Source of the DNA: JAJTFW01 sp964584995
GTDB lineage: Bacteria > Bacteroidota > Bacteroidia > AKYH767-A > OLB10
DNA length: 6,741 bases
Direction of reading: 5' to 3'
Assembly (NCBI GenBank): GCA_964584995.1
Contig: CAZPCA010000140.1
Location: forward strand, 1-6,741
The notes under the pieces are model-generated. The model had not been told where the DNA came from. It made no database searches and was given only the letters and a program-made list of their open reading frames with translations. The translations under genes were made by a program, and so were the position numbers. Shown piece by piece: positions 1-6,332 of this stretch; position 1 is the first letter of the stretch, and every line of letters begins with the position of its first letter.

Positions 1-3000
1 TTCAGCTTACGCTTCTTGGCGATGTACACCTTGGCCAGCTGCATGATTCCGGTGGGTAACTCGTCACCGATCTGTATCTGGAACTTCTTGCGCTTGATGG
101 CGGCAATCACCTCGTTCGCTTTCACGATGTAATTGGTCAGCAGGCGGGTGATCTGTTCGTTCTTGTCCTTATCGGTGGTCCACTTGGTGGGATTGATATT
201 GTTGTAATCGAGGTCCACCAGCATCTTCTGCGTGAACTTGGCACCTTTCGGAATAACCACCTCTTTGTAGGCGTTCATCACACCCTGAGAGGTCTTACCG
301 CTTACAAGGTTAAACAGCTTGTCCACCAGCTGCACTTTGAGTTCAGCCAGCTCCTTGTCCTGTTCGGCATCGAAGCGGGCGATCACATTTTTCTCGTCAT
401 CACGACCACGCTTATCCTTGATTGCGCGGGAGAACAGCTTCTTGTCGATCACTACTCCTTTCACGGAAGGCGGCACCTTGAGGGATGCATCTTTCACATC
501 ACCGGCCTTGTCACCGAAGATTGCGCGGAGCAGCTTCTCTTCCGGAGAAGGATCCGTTTCACCTTTCGGCGTGATCTTACCGATCAGGATATCGCCTTCG
601 CGCACTTCCGCGCCGACACGGATAAGTCCGTTCTCATCGAGTTCACGGGTGGCTTCCTCACTCACGTTAGGGATATCCGCAGTAAGTTCTTCGAGACCAC
701 GCTTGGTATCCCTCACTTCAAGGCTGTATTCGTCCACGTGGATCGAGGTGAAGATATCTTCACGTACCACGCGCTCGGAAATAACGATGGCATCCTCGAA
801 GTTGTACCCTTTCCATGGCATGAAGGCCACTTTGAGGTTACGGCCGAGGGCGAGTTCACCGCCTTCTGTAGCATATCCCTGACAAAGCACTTGCCCTTTT
901 TTCACCTTGTCGCCCTTCTTCACGATAGGCTTCAGGTTGATGCAGGTACTTTGGTTGGTCTTTTGGAATTTGACGAGCTTATACACTTTCACGTCGTCTT
1001 CGAAGCTCACCAGTTTCTCATCATCGGTACGCTGGTTGCGAACGTGGATTTCATTGGCATCCACGTACTCGACCACGCCGGAATATTCGGCATTGATCAG
1101 GACGCGGCTGTCGCGTACCACATCGCCTTCGAGGCCTGTACCCACAATAGGAGCTTGCGGACGCAGCAGGGGTACTGCCTGACGTTGCATGTTCGATCCC
1201 ATCAGGGCACGGTTGGCATCGTCGTGCTCGAGGAAGGGAATCAGCGATGCAGCAATCGAGGCAATCTGGTTTGGCGCAACATCGATGAGGTGCAATTCCT
1301 GAGGCTCTACAATCGGGAAGTCCCCTTCAAAACGGGCTTTGATCCTGCCTCCGGTAAAATCACCGGCATCATTCACCGGCGCATTGGCCTGTGCGATAAC
1401 CTTGGTGTCCTCTTCCTCCGCAGTGAGATACACCACATCGTTCTCGATATCCACCTTGCCACCGTTCACCTTGCGGTAAGGGGTAGAGATGAATCCGAGG
1501 TTATTGATTTTAGCGAAAACACAGAGGGAAGAAATAAGACCGATGTTCGGTCCTTCAGGAGTTTCAATGGTACACAATCTACCATAGTGCGTGTAGTGTA
1601 CGTCACGCACCTCGAAGCCTGCACGCTCACGGGAAAGACCGCCTGGTCCGAGTGCGGACAGACGGCGCTTGTGGGTGATTTCGGCAAGCGGATTCGTCTG
1701 GTCCATGAACTGGCTCAGCTGATTGGTTCCGAAGAAGGAATTGATCACACTGGACAGTGTCTTGGCATTGATGAGGTCCGCCGGAGTGAACACTTCGTTG
1801 TCGCGTACGTTCATTCGCTCACGGATCGTACGGGCCATACGGGCCAGGCCGACACCGAACTGGGAATACAACTGCTCCCCTACTGTACGCACACGACGGT
1901 TGCTCAAGTGATCGATATCGTCAACAATGGTCTTCGCATTGATGAGTTCTATCAGGTATTTGATGATCGAGATGATATCTTCCTTGGTCAGGACCTTGGT
2001 ATCTTCTGCGATGTTCAGGTTCAATTTACGGTTGAGGCGGAAACGACCGACTTCACCTAAGTCATAACGCTTGTCAGAGAAGAACAGCTTGTCGATGATG
2101 CCACGGGCAGTCTCTTCATCGGGCGGTTCGGCATTACGCAGCTGACGGTAGATATGCTCCACAGCCTCTTTTTCAGAGTTGGAGGTATCCTTTTGCAGCG
2201 TATTGTAGATGATGGCGTAATCGTTGGTGTTTGCGTCTTCTTTATGAAGAATAACGGATTTCACACCAGCATCCACGATCAGGTCGATATGGTCGTCTTC
2301 AAGTATGGTCTCACGCTCGAGGATAACCTCGTTACGCTCGATGGAAACCACCTCGCCGGTATCTTCGTCTACGAAGTCTTCCAGCCAGCTCTTCAGGACA
2401 CGAGCGGCGAGCTTACGCCCTACCACTTTCTTGAGGCCTGCCTTGCTGACCTTGATTTCATCGGCCAGTCCGAAAAGTTCAAGAATGTCTTTATCCGTCT
2501 GATAGCCGATAGCGCGAAGCAGCGTGGTTACCGGGAATTTCTTTTTTCGGTCGATGTAAGCATACATGACACTGTTAATGTCTGTAGCGAACTCGATCCA
2601 TGACCCTTTGAACGGAATGACGCGGGCGGAGTACAGTTTCGTACCATTGGCATGTCGGCTCTGGCCGAAGAACACTCCGGGTGAGCGGTGCAGCTGTGAT
2701 ACGACAACGCGTTCGGCTCCATTAATGACAAAGGTTCCTTTCGGTGTCATGTACGGGATGGTACCCAGGTACACATCCTGAACGATTGTTTCGAAATCCT
2801 CGTGCTCGGGATCGGTGCAATAGAGTTTGAGCTTGGCTTTCAGCGGAACGCTGTAGGTAAGACCGCGCTCGATACACTCATCCAGTGCATAACGGGGAGG
2901 ATCTACGAAGTAATCGAGGAATTCCAGTACGAAATTGTTTCTGGAATCGGTGATGGGGAAATTTTCGCTGAACACCTTGTACAAGCCCTCTTCGGTGCGG

Positions 3001-3152
3001 TTGTCGGCGGTGGTTTCCAGCTGGAAGAAGTCTTTGAAAGACTTCAATTGTATTTCGAGAAAATCAGGATAATCGATCCTGTGCTTACTCTTACTGAAAT
3101 TAATTCGGTTGGATACTGACTTCTCGGTGGTGAGACTGGTTTTCGTAGTCAA
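1..3152 (-). CDS. rpoB: RNA polymerase beta subunit, 3' end cut by window edge
   Basis: This is the beta subunit of the core RNA polymerase, which forms one side of the active-site cleft and acts in the nucleoid. Frame and identity come from my own minus-strand translation: 1,050 codons are present and the frame is still open at base 1. Landmarks in order are YPDFLEIQLKSFKDFFQLET near the N-terminus, the rifampicin-pocket block FFGTNQLSQFMDQ at residues 473-485, THKRRLSALGPGG just after it, then PIETPEGPNIGL-like CTIETPEGPNIGL, and GYNFEDAIVISERVV at 782-796. The window stops at YIAKKRKL, just before the expected GDKMAGRHGNKG active-site region, so roughly the last 200 or more residues of a family usually near 1,270 are missing. 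The start is placed at TTG (3152-3150): an in-frame TAA sits five codons upstream (3167-3165), and no ATG or GTG lies between it and the conserved NRINFS. There is no Shine-Dalgarno sequence. It lies 125 nt after rplL, separated by a hairpin. Identity is certain; the start is likely. Confidence 0.97.
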   Translation of the reverse strand, partial: MTTKTSLTTEKSVSNRINFSKSKHRIDYPDFLEIQLKSFKDFFQLETTADNRTEEGLYKVFSENFPITDSRNNFVLEFLDYFVDPPRYALDECIERGLTYSVPLKAKLKLYCTDPEHEDFETIVQDVYLGTIPYMTPKGTFVINGAERVVVSQLHRSPGVFFGQSRHANGTKLYSARVIPFKGSWIEFATDINSVMYAYIDRKKKFPVTTLLRAIGYQTDKDILELFGLADEIKVSKAGLKKVVGRKLAARVLKSWLEDFVDEDTGEVVSIERNEVILERETILEDDHIDLIVDAGVKSVILHKEDANTNDYAIIYNTLQKDTSNSEKEAVEHIYRQLRNAEPPDEETARGIIDKLFFSDKRYDLGEVGRFRLNRKLNLNIAEDTKVLTKEDIISIIKYLIELINAKTIVDDIDHLSNRRVRTVGEQLYSQFGVGLARMARTIRERMNVRDNEVFTPADLINAKTLSSVINSFFGTNQLSQFMDQTNPLAEITHKRRLSALGPGGLSRERAGFEVRDVHYTHYGRLCTIETPEGPNIGLISSLCVFAKINNLGFISTPYRKVNGGKVDIENDVVYLTAEEEDTKVIAQANAPVNDAGDFTGGRIKARFEGDFPIVEPQELHLIDVAPNQIASIAASLIPFLEHDDANRALMGSNMQRQAVPLLRPQAPIVGTGLEGDVVRDSRVLINAEYSGVVEYVDANEIHVRNQRTDDEKLVSFEDDVKVYKLVKFQKTNQSTCINLKPIVKKGDKVKKGQVLCQGYATEGGELALGRNLKVAFMPWKGYNFEDAIVISERVVREDIFTSIHVDEYSLEVRDTKRGLEELTADIPNVSEEATRELDENGLIRVGAEVREGDILIGKITPKGETDPSPEEKLLRAIFGDKAGDVKDASLKVPPSVKGVVIDKKLFSRAIKDKRGRDDEKNVIARFDAEQDKELAELKVQLVDKLFNLVSGKTSQGVMNAYKEVVIPKGAKFTQKMLVDLDYNNINPTKWTTDKDKNEQITRLLTNYIVKANEVIAAIKRKKFQIQIGDELPTGIMQLAKVYIAKKRKL

Positions 3153-3210
3153 GGCGAAGGAGTTTTATGAGTTATTGATCAACCGTTCGGAATCCCGTTA
3201 CTCCCGGGGT

Positions 3211-3274
3211 ACTGAAAATGGGAAAGACCTGTTCCACCGAACGGGTGGAACAGGTCTGCTTGAAGACTGAAAAT
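3211..3274. repeat. 9-bp direct repeats flanking the rplL-rpoB hairpin
   Basis: The plus-strand sequence ACTGAAAAT occurs at 3211-3219 and again at 3266-3274, one copy on each side of the 46-bp segment that carries the 14-bp hairpin. The layout recalls a small palindromic element bounded by a target-site duplication, but 9 bp of A-rich sequence can also recur by chance. The right copy ends 4 bp from the rplL stop codon. Confidence 0.4.
3225..3257 (-). terminator. rplL-rpoB intergenic hairpin: candidate attenuator or RNA-processing site
   Basis: A perfect 14-bp inverted repeat (arms 3225-3238 and 3244-3257, loop of 5 nt at 3239-3243) lies between the rplL stop and the rpoB start. On the transcribed minus strand the second arm is followed by TTCCCATTTTC, a broken T-tract, so this is not a textbook strong terminator. 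In Escherichia coli the rplL-rpoB gap holds a partial terminator that lowers rpoBC expression below that of the ribosomal genes, and also an RNase III cleavage site. By position and form this hairpin could do either job. The structure is directly seen; the function is inference. Confidence 0.7.
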
Positions 3275-3277
3275 CAA

Positions 3278-3658
3278 TTACTTGACTTCAACTTCAGCAC
3301 CAGCTTCAGTCAGCTGCTGCTTCGGTGCGTTGGCTTCGTCCTTAGAAACACCTTCTTTAAGGGGCTTCGGAGCGCCGTCAACTAAATCTTTAGCTTCTTT
3401 CAAGCCAAGACCTGTGAGGTCTTTCACGAGTTTCACGATTGCGAGTTTGTTCGCGCCCGGATTCTTGAGGATTACGTCGAAAGAAGTCTTTTCTTCAGCG
3501 GCTTCTGCTGCGCCACCGCCAGCACCAGGAGCAGCAACTGCTACTGCTGCAGCAGCGGGCTCGATGCCATATTCGTCTTTCAGGATAGTTGCGAGTTCCT
3601 GAACTTCTTTCACGGTAAGATTTACGAGTTGTTCAGCGAATGCTTTCAAATCTGCCAT
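3278..3658 (-). CDS. rplL: 50S ribosomal protein L7/L12
   Basis: This is the multicopy stalk protein of the large subunit. Its dimers dock on L10, and its C-terminal domains recruit and activate the translational GTPases EF-Tu, EF-G and IF2. The 126-residue length is normal. Residues 1-33 form the N-terminal dimerisation and L10-binding region (MADLKAFAEQLVNLTVKEVQ). Residues about 35-57 are an Ala/Gly-rich flexible hinge. The C-terminal domain has the expected factor-binding motif LVKDLTGLGLKEAKDLVDGA followed by PKPLKEGVSKDEA. The ATG start gives the family's usual N-terminus. The leader is A-rich and has no Shine-Dalgarno sequence. It follows rplJ after 91 nt and precedes rpoB, the standard order. 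The hinge shows nothing unusual. Confidence 0.99.
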   Translation of the reverse strand: MADLKAFAEQLVNLTVKEVQELATILKDEYGIEPAAAAVAVAAPGAGGGAAEAAEEKTSFDVILKNPGANKLAIVKLVKDLTGLGLKEAKDLVDGAPKPLKEGVSKDEANAPKQQLTEAGAEVEVK

Positions 3659-3730
3659 TTTATTGAATTTTTAAGGAGTTACTGTTTGTTGATTTTTTGA
3701 GATTTTTTTTGTCGGAAGTTTAACCCACGT

Positions 3731-3760
3731 TCAGGCTGCGCTGAGAAGCTCAGGCTGCGC
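3731..3760. repeat. Short tandem-like duplication of the rplJ 3' end
   Basis: The 11-bp sequence TCAGGCTGCGC is present at 3731-3741 and 3750-3760 on the plus strand. The right copy is the last codons and TGA stop of rplJ, so the left copy repeats the Ala-Ala-stop sequence just downstream. Between them, CTGAG (3741-3745) and CTCAG (3749-3753) can pair as a 5-bp stem across the stop codon. There is no T-tract, so I do not call a terminator. Confidence 0.6.
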
Positions 3761-4283
3761 GCTCTTCCAGGGTTTTGAGGATGCCTGCGATTTTGCCACC
3801 CTGACCTTTGAGGCCGGAGATAACAGATTTTGCAGGTGACTGAAGGAGTCCGATAACATCACCGATGAGTTCATTTTTGGATTTCAGGGATGCCAAAACA
3901 TCCAACTGATTCTCTCCAATGAATATTGCACCATCAATGTATGCACTCTTCAGCGCCGGTTTGGTAGCGCCTTTTCCGCTGTCCTTGAGGAAATCTTTGA
4001 TCAGTTTAGCAGGCAGACTGGCCGTTTCACTTACCATGATGGCAGATGAACCTTTCAGTGTAGGGATCAACTGGGAATAGTCCCCTTCGATCTTTTCCAG
4101 CGCTTTCTTGATCAGAGAATTCTTGGCGACCTTCAGCCCCACTTGCTTGTTGAAGCAAAGGCGACGTAACTTGGAGGTTTTCTCTGAGTTCAGGGTTTCG
4201 ATATCGGTGATATAAAAACCATTGTACTGACTCAAAGTGACCACCAGTTCATCGATGATCTGGTTCTTTTCTTCTCTTGTCAT
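3750..4283 (-). CDS. rplJ: 50S ribosomal protein L10
   Basis: This is the base of the ribosomal stalk. The N-terminal domain binds 23S rRNA next to L11, and the long C-terminal helix carries the L7/L12 dimers. The 177 residues cover the full family length. The N-terminal half contains KQVGLKVAKNSLIKKALE (residues 46-63) and LKGSSAIMVS (77-86), both typical of L10. Residues about 136-177, ending GGKIAGILKTLEERAA, form the L7/L12-binding tail. The ATG start lies 24 nt after the rplA stop with no Shine-Dalgarno sequence. In many bacteria L10 with L7/L12 represses its own operon by binding a leader RNA before rplJ. A spacer of 24 nt is too short for that leader, so any such site would have to lie inside rplA. 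Confidence 0.98.
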   Translation of the reverse strand: MTREEKNQIIDELVVTLSQYNGFYITDIETLNSEKTSKLRRLCFNKQVGLKVAKNSLIKKALEKIEGDYSQLIPTLKGSSAIMVSETASLPAKLIKDFLKDSGKGATKPALKSAYIDGAIFIGENQLDVLASLKSKNELIGDVIGLLQSPAKSVISGLKGQGGKIAGILKTLEERAA

Positions 4284-4307
4284 TTGAGGATTGCGTGTTA
4301 GTTAGTT

Positions 4308-5003
4308 TTACCCGGCAATGTTCTTCGCGTCTACGCGGATTCCGGGGCTCATCGTGCTGCTCAGGGCGATACTTTTGAGGTATGTACCCTTGGCGGCAGA
4401 TGGTTTGAGCTTAACGATAGTCTGCAGCAATTCCTGTGCGTTCTCGTACAACTTGGCAGCCTCAAACGATACCTTGCCGATGGAGGCATGGATGATACCG
4501 GTCTTGTCTACTTTGAAGTCGATTTTACCGCCCTTCACGTCCTTCACCGCCTTGCCGACATCGTTGGTCACGGTACCGGTTTTCGGATTGGGCATGAGGT
4601 TGCGGGGGCCCAGGATTTTACCCAGCTTACCCACTTTAGCCATGACACCTGGCATGGTGATCACGATATCCACATCGGTCCAACCGCCTTCGATTTTTGC
4701 GATGTAATCATCCAGACCCACATGGTCGGCGCCGGCTTCGCGGGCTTCCTGCTCCTTGTCCGGGGTGCACAACACCAGCACGCGAACCGTTTTACCGGTT
4801 CCATGCGGCAGGGTAACGATGCCACGTACCATTTGATTGGCTTTACGTGGATCAACACCCAGTCGTACACTCAGGTCAACGGATGCATCGAACTTGGTGA
4901 AAGAAACATCCTTCACAAGTTTGGTGGCATCCTGCAGGCTGTAGGCTTTGTCAGCGTCTACTTTCGCGTAAGCTACCTTTTGGTTCTTCGTTAACTTAGC
5001 CAT
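4308..5003 (-). CDS. rplA: 50S ribosomal protein L1
   Basis: L1 is the mobile E-site stalk of the large subunit. It binds 23S rRNA and helps eject deacylated tRNA. In several bacteria it also represses translation of the rplK-rplA messenger. The length of 231 residues is standard. The family signature region GKLGKILGPRNLMPNPKTGT is visible at residues 125-144. The N-terminal rRNA-binding half (FDASVDLSVRLGVDPRKANQMVRG) and the C-terminal SIALSSTMSPGIRVD strand that completes the first domain are also present. The ATG start is preceded by an AT-rich leader without a Shine-Dalgarno sequence. It lies 78 nt after rplK, and that gap holds a two-part hairpin. No truncation or odd residues were seen. 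Confidence 0.99.
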   Translation of the reverse strand: MAKLTKNQKVAYAKVDADKAYSLQDATKLVKDVSFTKFDASVDLSVRLGVDPRKANQMVRGIVTLPHGTGKTVRVLVLCTPDKEQEAREAGADHVGLDDYIAKIEGGWTDVDIVITMPGVMAKVGKLGKILGPRNLMPNPKTGTVTNDVGKAVKDVKGGKIDFKVDKTGIIHASIGKVSFEAAKLYENAQELLQTIVKLKPSAAKGTYLKSIALSSTMSPGIRVDAKNIAG

Positions 5004-5030
5004 TTTCTGATTCTGAGTTTATAATTGTTC

Positions 5031-5072
5031 CGGCACCGGTTCACGGGAAGCAGCTAGCGATTCCCGATGCCG
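5031..5072 (-). promoter_or_regulatory. Two-part hairpin in the rplK-rplA spacer
   Basis: Two nested inverted repeats fill the gap. The lower helix is CGGCA/TGCCG (5031-5035 with 5068-5072). The upper helix is CGGGAA/TTCCCG (5044-5049 with 5061-5066) with an 11-nt loop. The strands between the helices are unequal, 1 nt on one side and 8 nt on the other. L1 sites on 23S rRNA and on L1 messengers are also two helices joined by an asymmetric internal loop, so an L1-binding control element just before rplA is possible. No T-tract follows, so it is not a terminator. The pairing is visible; regulation is inference. Confidence 0.4.
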
Positions 5073-5081
5073 CGATCAGTC

Positions 5082-5525
5082 TTACTGTTCCCAGGGAGCT
5101 TGTCCCTCCACATTGATTCCGGCACTGCGGGCAGAACCTGCTATCATCTTCATCGCTGATTCGATGGTGAAGCAGTTCATGTCCTGAATTTTGCCTTCAG
5201 CAATTTTGCGGATTTGATCCCAGGTAACGGTTCCTACTTTTTTACGGTTGGATTCAGCTGAACCTTTTTGAATTTTCGCCGCCTCCAGTAATTGCACGAA
5301 TGCAGGAGGGGTCTTGATGATGAAGTCGAATGACTTATCGGTGTATACAGTAATGATTACCGGCAAAACCTGTCCAGCCTTATCCTGGGTCCGCGCATTG
5401 AACTGCTTGCAGAACTCCATGATATTCACACCTTTCGCACCGAGAGCCGGTCCGATAGGAGGAGCTGGATTGGCTGCGCCGCCTTTCACCTGTAACTTGA
5501 TGAGTGCGCCTATTTCTTTTGCCAT
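5082..5525 (-). CDS. rplK: 50S ribosomal protein L11
   Basis: L11 binds the GTPase-associated region of 23S rRNA at the stalk base with L10 and takes part in factor binding and stringent-response signalling. The 147 residues are a little over the classic 141-142. The N-terminal domain shows the proline-rich PAPPIGPALGAKGVNIMEFC (residues 20-39), with prolines at 22 and 26, where thiostrepton contacts the protein in studied bacteria. The C-terminal RNA-binding domain includes SNRKKVGTVTWDQIRKIAE and ends with GSARSAGINVEGQAPWEQ, so the extra residues are a short C-terminal tail. The ATG is preceded by a run of A residues rather than a Shine-Dalgarno sequence. It lies 93 nt after nusG. Confidence 0.99.
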   Translation of the reverse strand: MAKEIGALIKLQVKGGAANPAPPIGPALGAKGVNIMEFCKQFNARTQDKAGQVLPVIITVYTDKSFDFIIKTPPAFVQLLEAAKIQKGSAESNRKKVGTVTWDQIRKIAEGKIQDMNCFTIESAMKMIAGSARSAGINVEGQAPWEQ

Positions 5526-5579
5526 TTTTTTGAATTGATTATAGTCGGCCGTTTTCGTGGAGAGAATTGCACCATTCGT

Positions 5580-5598
5580 CGTTCATGGAAGCTGAACG
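5580..5598 (-). other. Weak hairpin in the nusG-rplK spacer
   Basis: CGTTCA (5580-5585) and TGAACG (5593-5598) can form a 6-bp stem with a 7-nt loop, 55 nt before the rplK start. This is where L1 control of the L11 operon acts in E. coli, but the stem is short and I cannot match it to a known L1 site. The rest of the 93-nt spacer shows no clear terminator or promoter. Confidence 0.25.
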
Positions 5599-5618
5599 GA
5601 ACAGCACTACGAAACCGG

Positions 5619-6329
5619 TTACGATTCTTTTTCTACTTGCATATAGCTGAGCTCAAGCGGTGTTTTTCTACCGAAAATTTTCACCATTACCTTCAGCTTT
5701 TTCTTTTCTTCATTTACTTCTTCAATGATCCCGGAGNNNNNNNNNNTTATTTCTTCTAACTTTACGTTGGATTGCTGAATTCCATATTCGTTTTTTTTAT
5801 CAAGTAGCGAATTTAATTTGTTTATGGTGTCTGATATTTTATTTTCAATTCCATGAATTTCTTCATTTACTTCTTCAATGATCCCGGAGAAGCTGTTGAA
5901 AGGACCATCGGTCACCTTCACCGTTTCACCTACCACAAAGGGAATATTGATGGTCTCCTCACTGTCTACCAGCTCGTCGAACTTGCCAAGGATTCGGTTG
6001 ACCTCGGACTGTCGCAGCGGTGTGGGTGCCTCCCCTTTCGCACCAAGGAAGCCGATCACCCCCGTAGTGTTTTCAATGATATGCGGTATTTCCCCTACAA
6101 GTTCCGCCTCGATCAGTACATAACCTGGCAAGTGGGCACGCTCCTTGGAAACCTTCTTACCATCTTTGATCTGGTAATATTTCTCCATTGGAATGAGTAC
6201 CTGCGCAACATGAGTCTCAAGTCCGGTACGGGCAATCTCACTTTCGATGTATTGCTTTACCTTCTTCTCCTTGCCACTGATGGCGCGGATGACATACCAT
6301 TTTTTATTACCGGTTGTCGTCTCAGTCAT
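5619..6329 (-). CDS. nusG: Transcription termination/antitermination factor NusG, interrupted by an assembly gap
   Basis: NusG binds RNA polymerase through its N-terminal NGN domain and contacts ribosomal protein S10 or Rho through its C-terminal KOW domain, linking transcription with translation. The NGN domain spans about residues 9-118 (KKWYVIRAISGKEKKVKQYI, then LPGYVLIEAEL and TTGVIGFLGAKGEAPTPL). The KOW domain starts near 133 (VGETVKVTDGPFNSFSGIIEEV) and ends with KVMVKIFGRKTPLELSYMQV. As written the frame encodes 236 residues, but 51 of these (158-208) are extra: a 37-residue AT-rich stretch, four undefined residues from Ns, and a second copy of SGIIEEVNEE. Without them the protein is 185 residues with a continuous KOW, the usual size. 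The start is the ATG only 3 nt after the secE stop. I regard the gene as intact in the organism and misassembled here. Confidence 0.93.
   Translation of the reverse strand: MTETTTGNKKWYVIRAISGKEKKVKQYIESEIARTGLETHVAQVLIPMEKYYQIKDGKKVSKERAHLPGYVLIEAELVGEIPHIIENTTGVIGFLGAKGEAPTPLRQSEVNRILGKFDELVDSEETINIPFVVGETVKVTDGPFNSFSGIIEEVNEEIHGIENKISDTINKLNSLLDKKNEYGIQQSNVKLEEIXXXXSGIIEEVNEEKKKLKVMVKIFGRKTPLELSYMQVEKES
5705..5736. repeat. 32-bp direct repeat, copy 1 (left of the N gap)
   Basis: These 32 bases are identical to 5858-5889, 153 bp away, and encode nusG residues around SGIIEEVNEE. The copy runs directly up to the first N. A contig ending in sequence that recurs across a gap is the usual sign of two contigs that should have been overlapped and merged. 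Confidence 0.95.
5737..5746. other. Assembly gap of 10 Ns
   Basis: Ten consecutive undefined bases lie inside nusG. A round number such as this is usually a placeholder for unknown or negative gap length, so the coordinates and reading frame across it should not be trusted. Confidence 0.98.
5747..5857 (-). other. AT-rich foreign segment inside nusG
   Basis: I count 29 G or C in 111 bases (26%), against roughly half in the neighbouring genes. On the minus strand, in the nusG frame, it has no stop and reads from IHGIENKISDTINKLNSLLD to KLEEI. Ile and Leu fall at three- and four-residue spacing (158, 161, 165, 172, 175), as in a coiled coil. It shows no NusG-like character. It may be a piece of another gene joined by a chimeric read or a graph error. 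The spacer helices of type I restriction specificity subunits look broadly similar, but that is only a weak impression. Confidence 0.75.
5858..5889. repeat. 32-bp direct repeat, copy 2 (right of the foreign segment)
   Basis: This is the exact second copy of 5705-5736, and it continues without a break into the upstream part of nusG. The match ends at 5857/5858, where the sequence switches abruptly to the 26% GC segment. This marks the chimeric junction. Confidence 0.95.
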
Positions 6330-6332
6330 GGA

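Noticed and set aside
738..2060. Plus-strand open frame of 440 codons opposite rpoB
   Set aside because: It is exactly antisense to conserved rpoB sequence, has no recognisable domain, and its length follows from the codon bias of rpoB.
4488..4994. Plus-strand open frame of 168 codons opposite rplA
   Set aside because: It is a shadow of rplA; the His-rich, low-complexity product resembles no protein family.
5526..5618. TATAAT-like sequence before rplK as a promoter
   Set aside because: The Bacteroidota housekeeping promoter uses TAnnTTTG with an upstream TTTG, and no such pair is present; AT-rich leaders give TATAAT by chance.
5705..5889. Mobile element insertion in nusG with a 32-bp target duplication
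   Set aside because: The intervening 111 bp has no inverted terminal repeats or transposase, a 32-bp target duplication is unusually long, and the N gap abuts the repeat, which fits an assembly error better.
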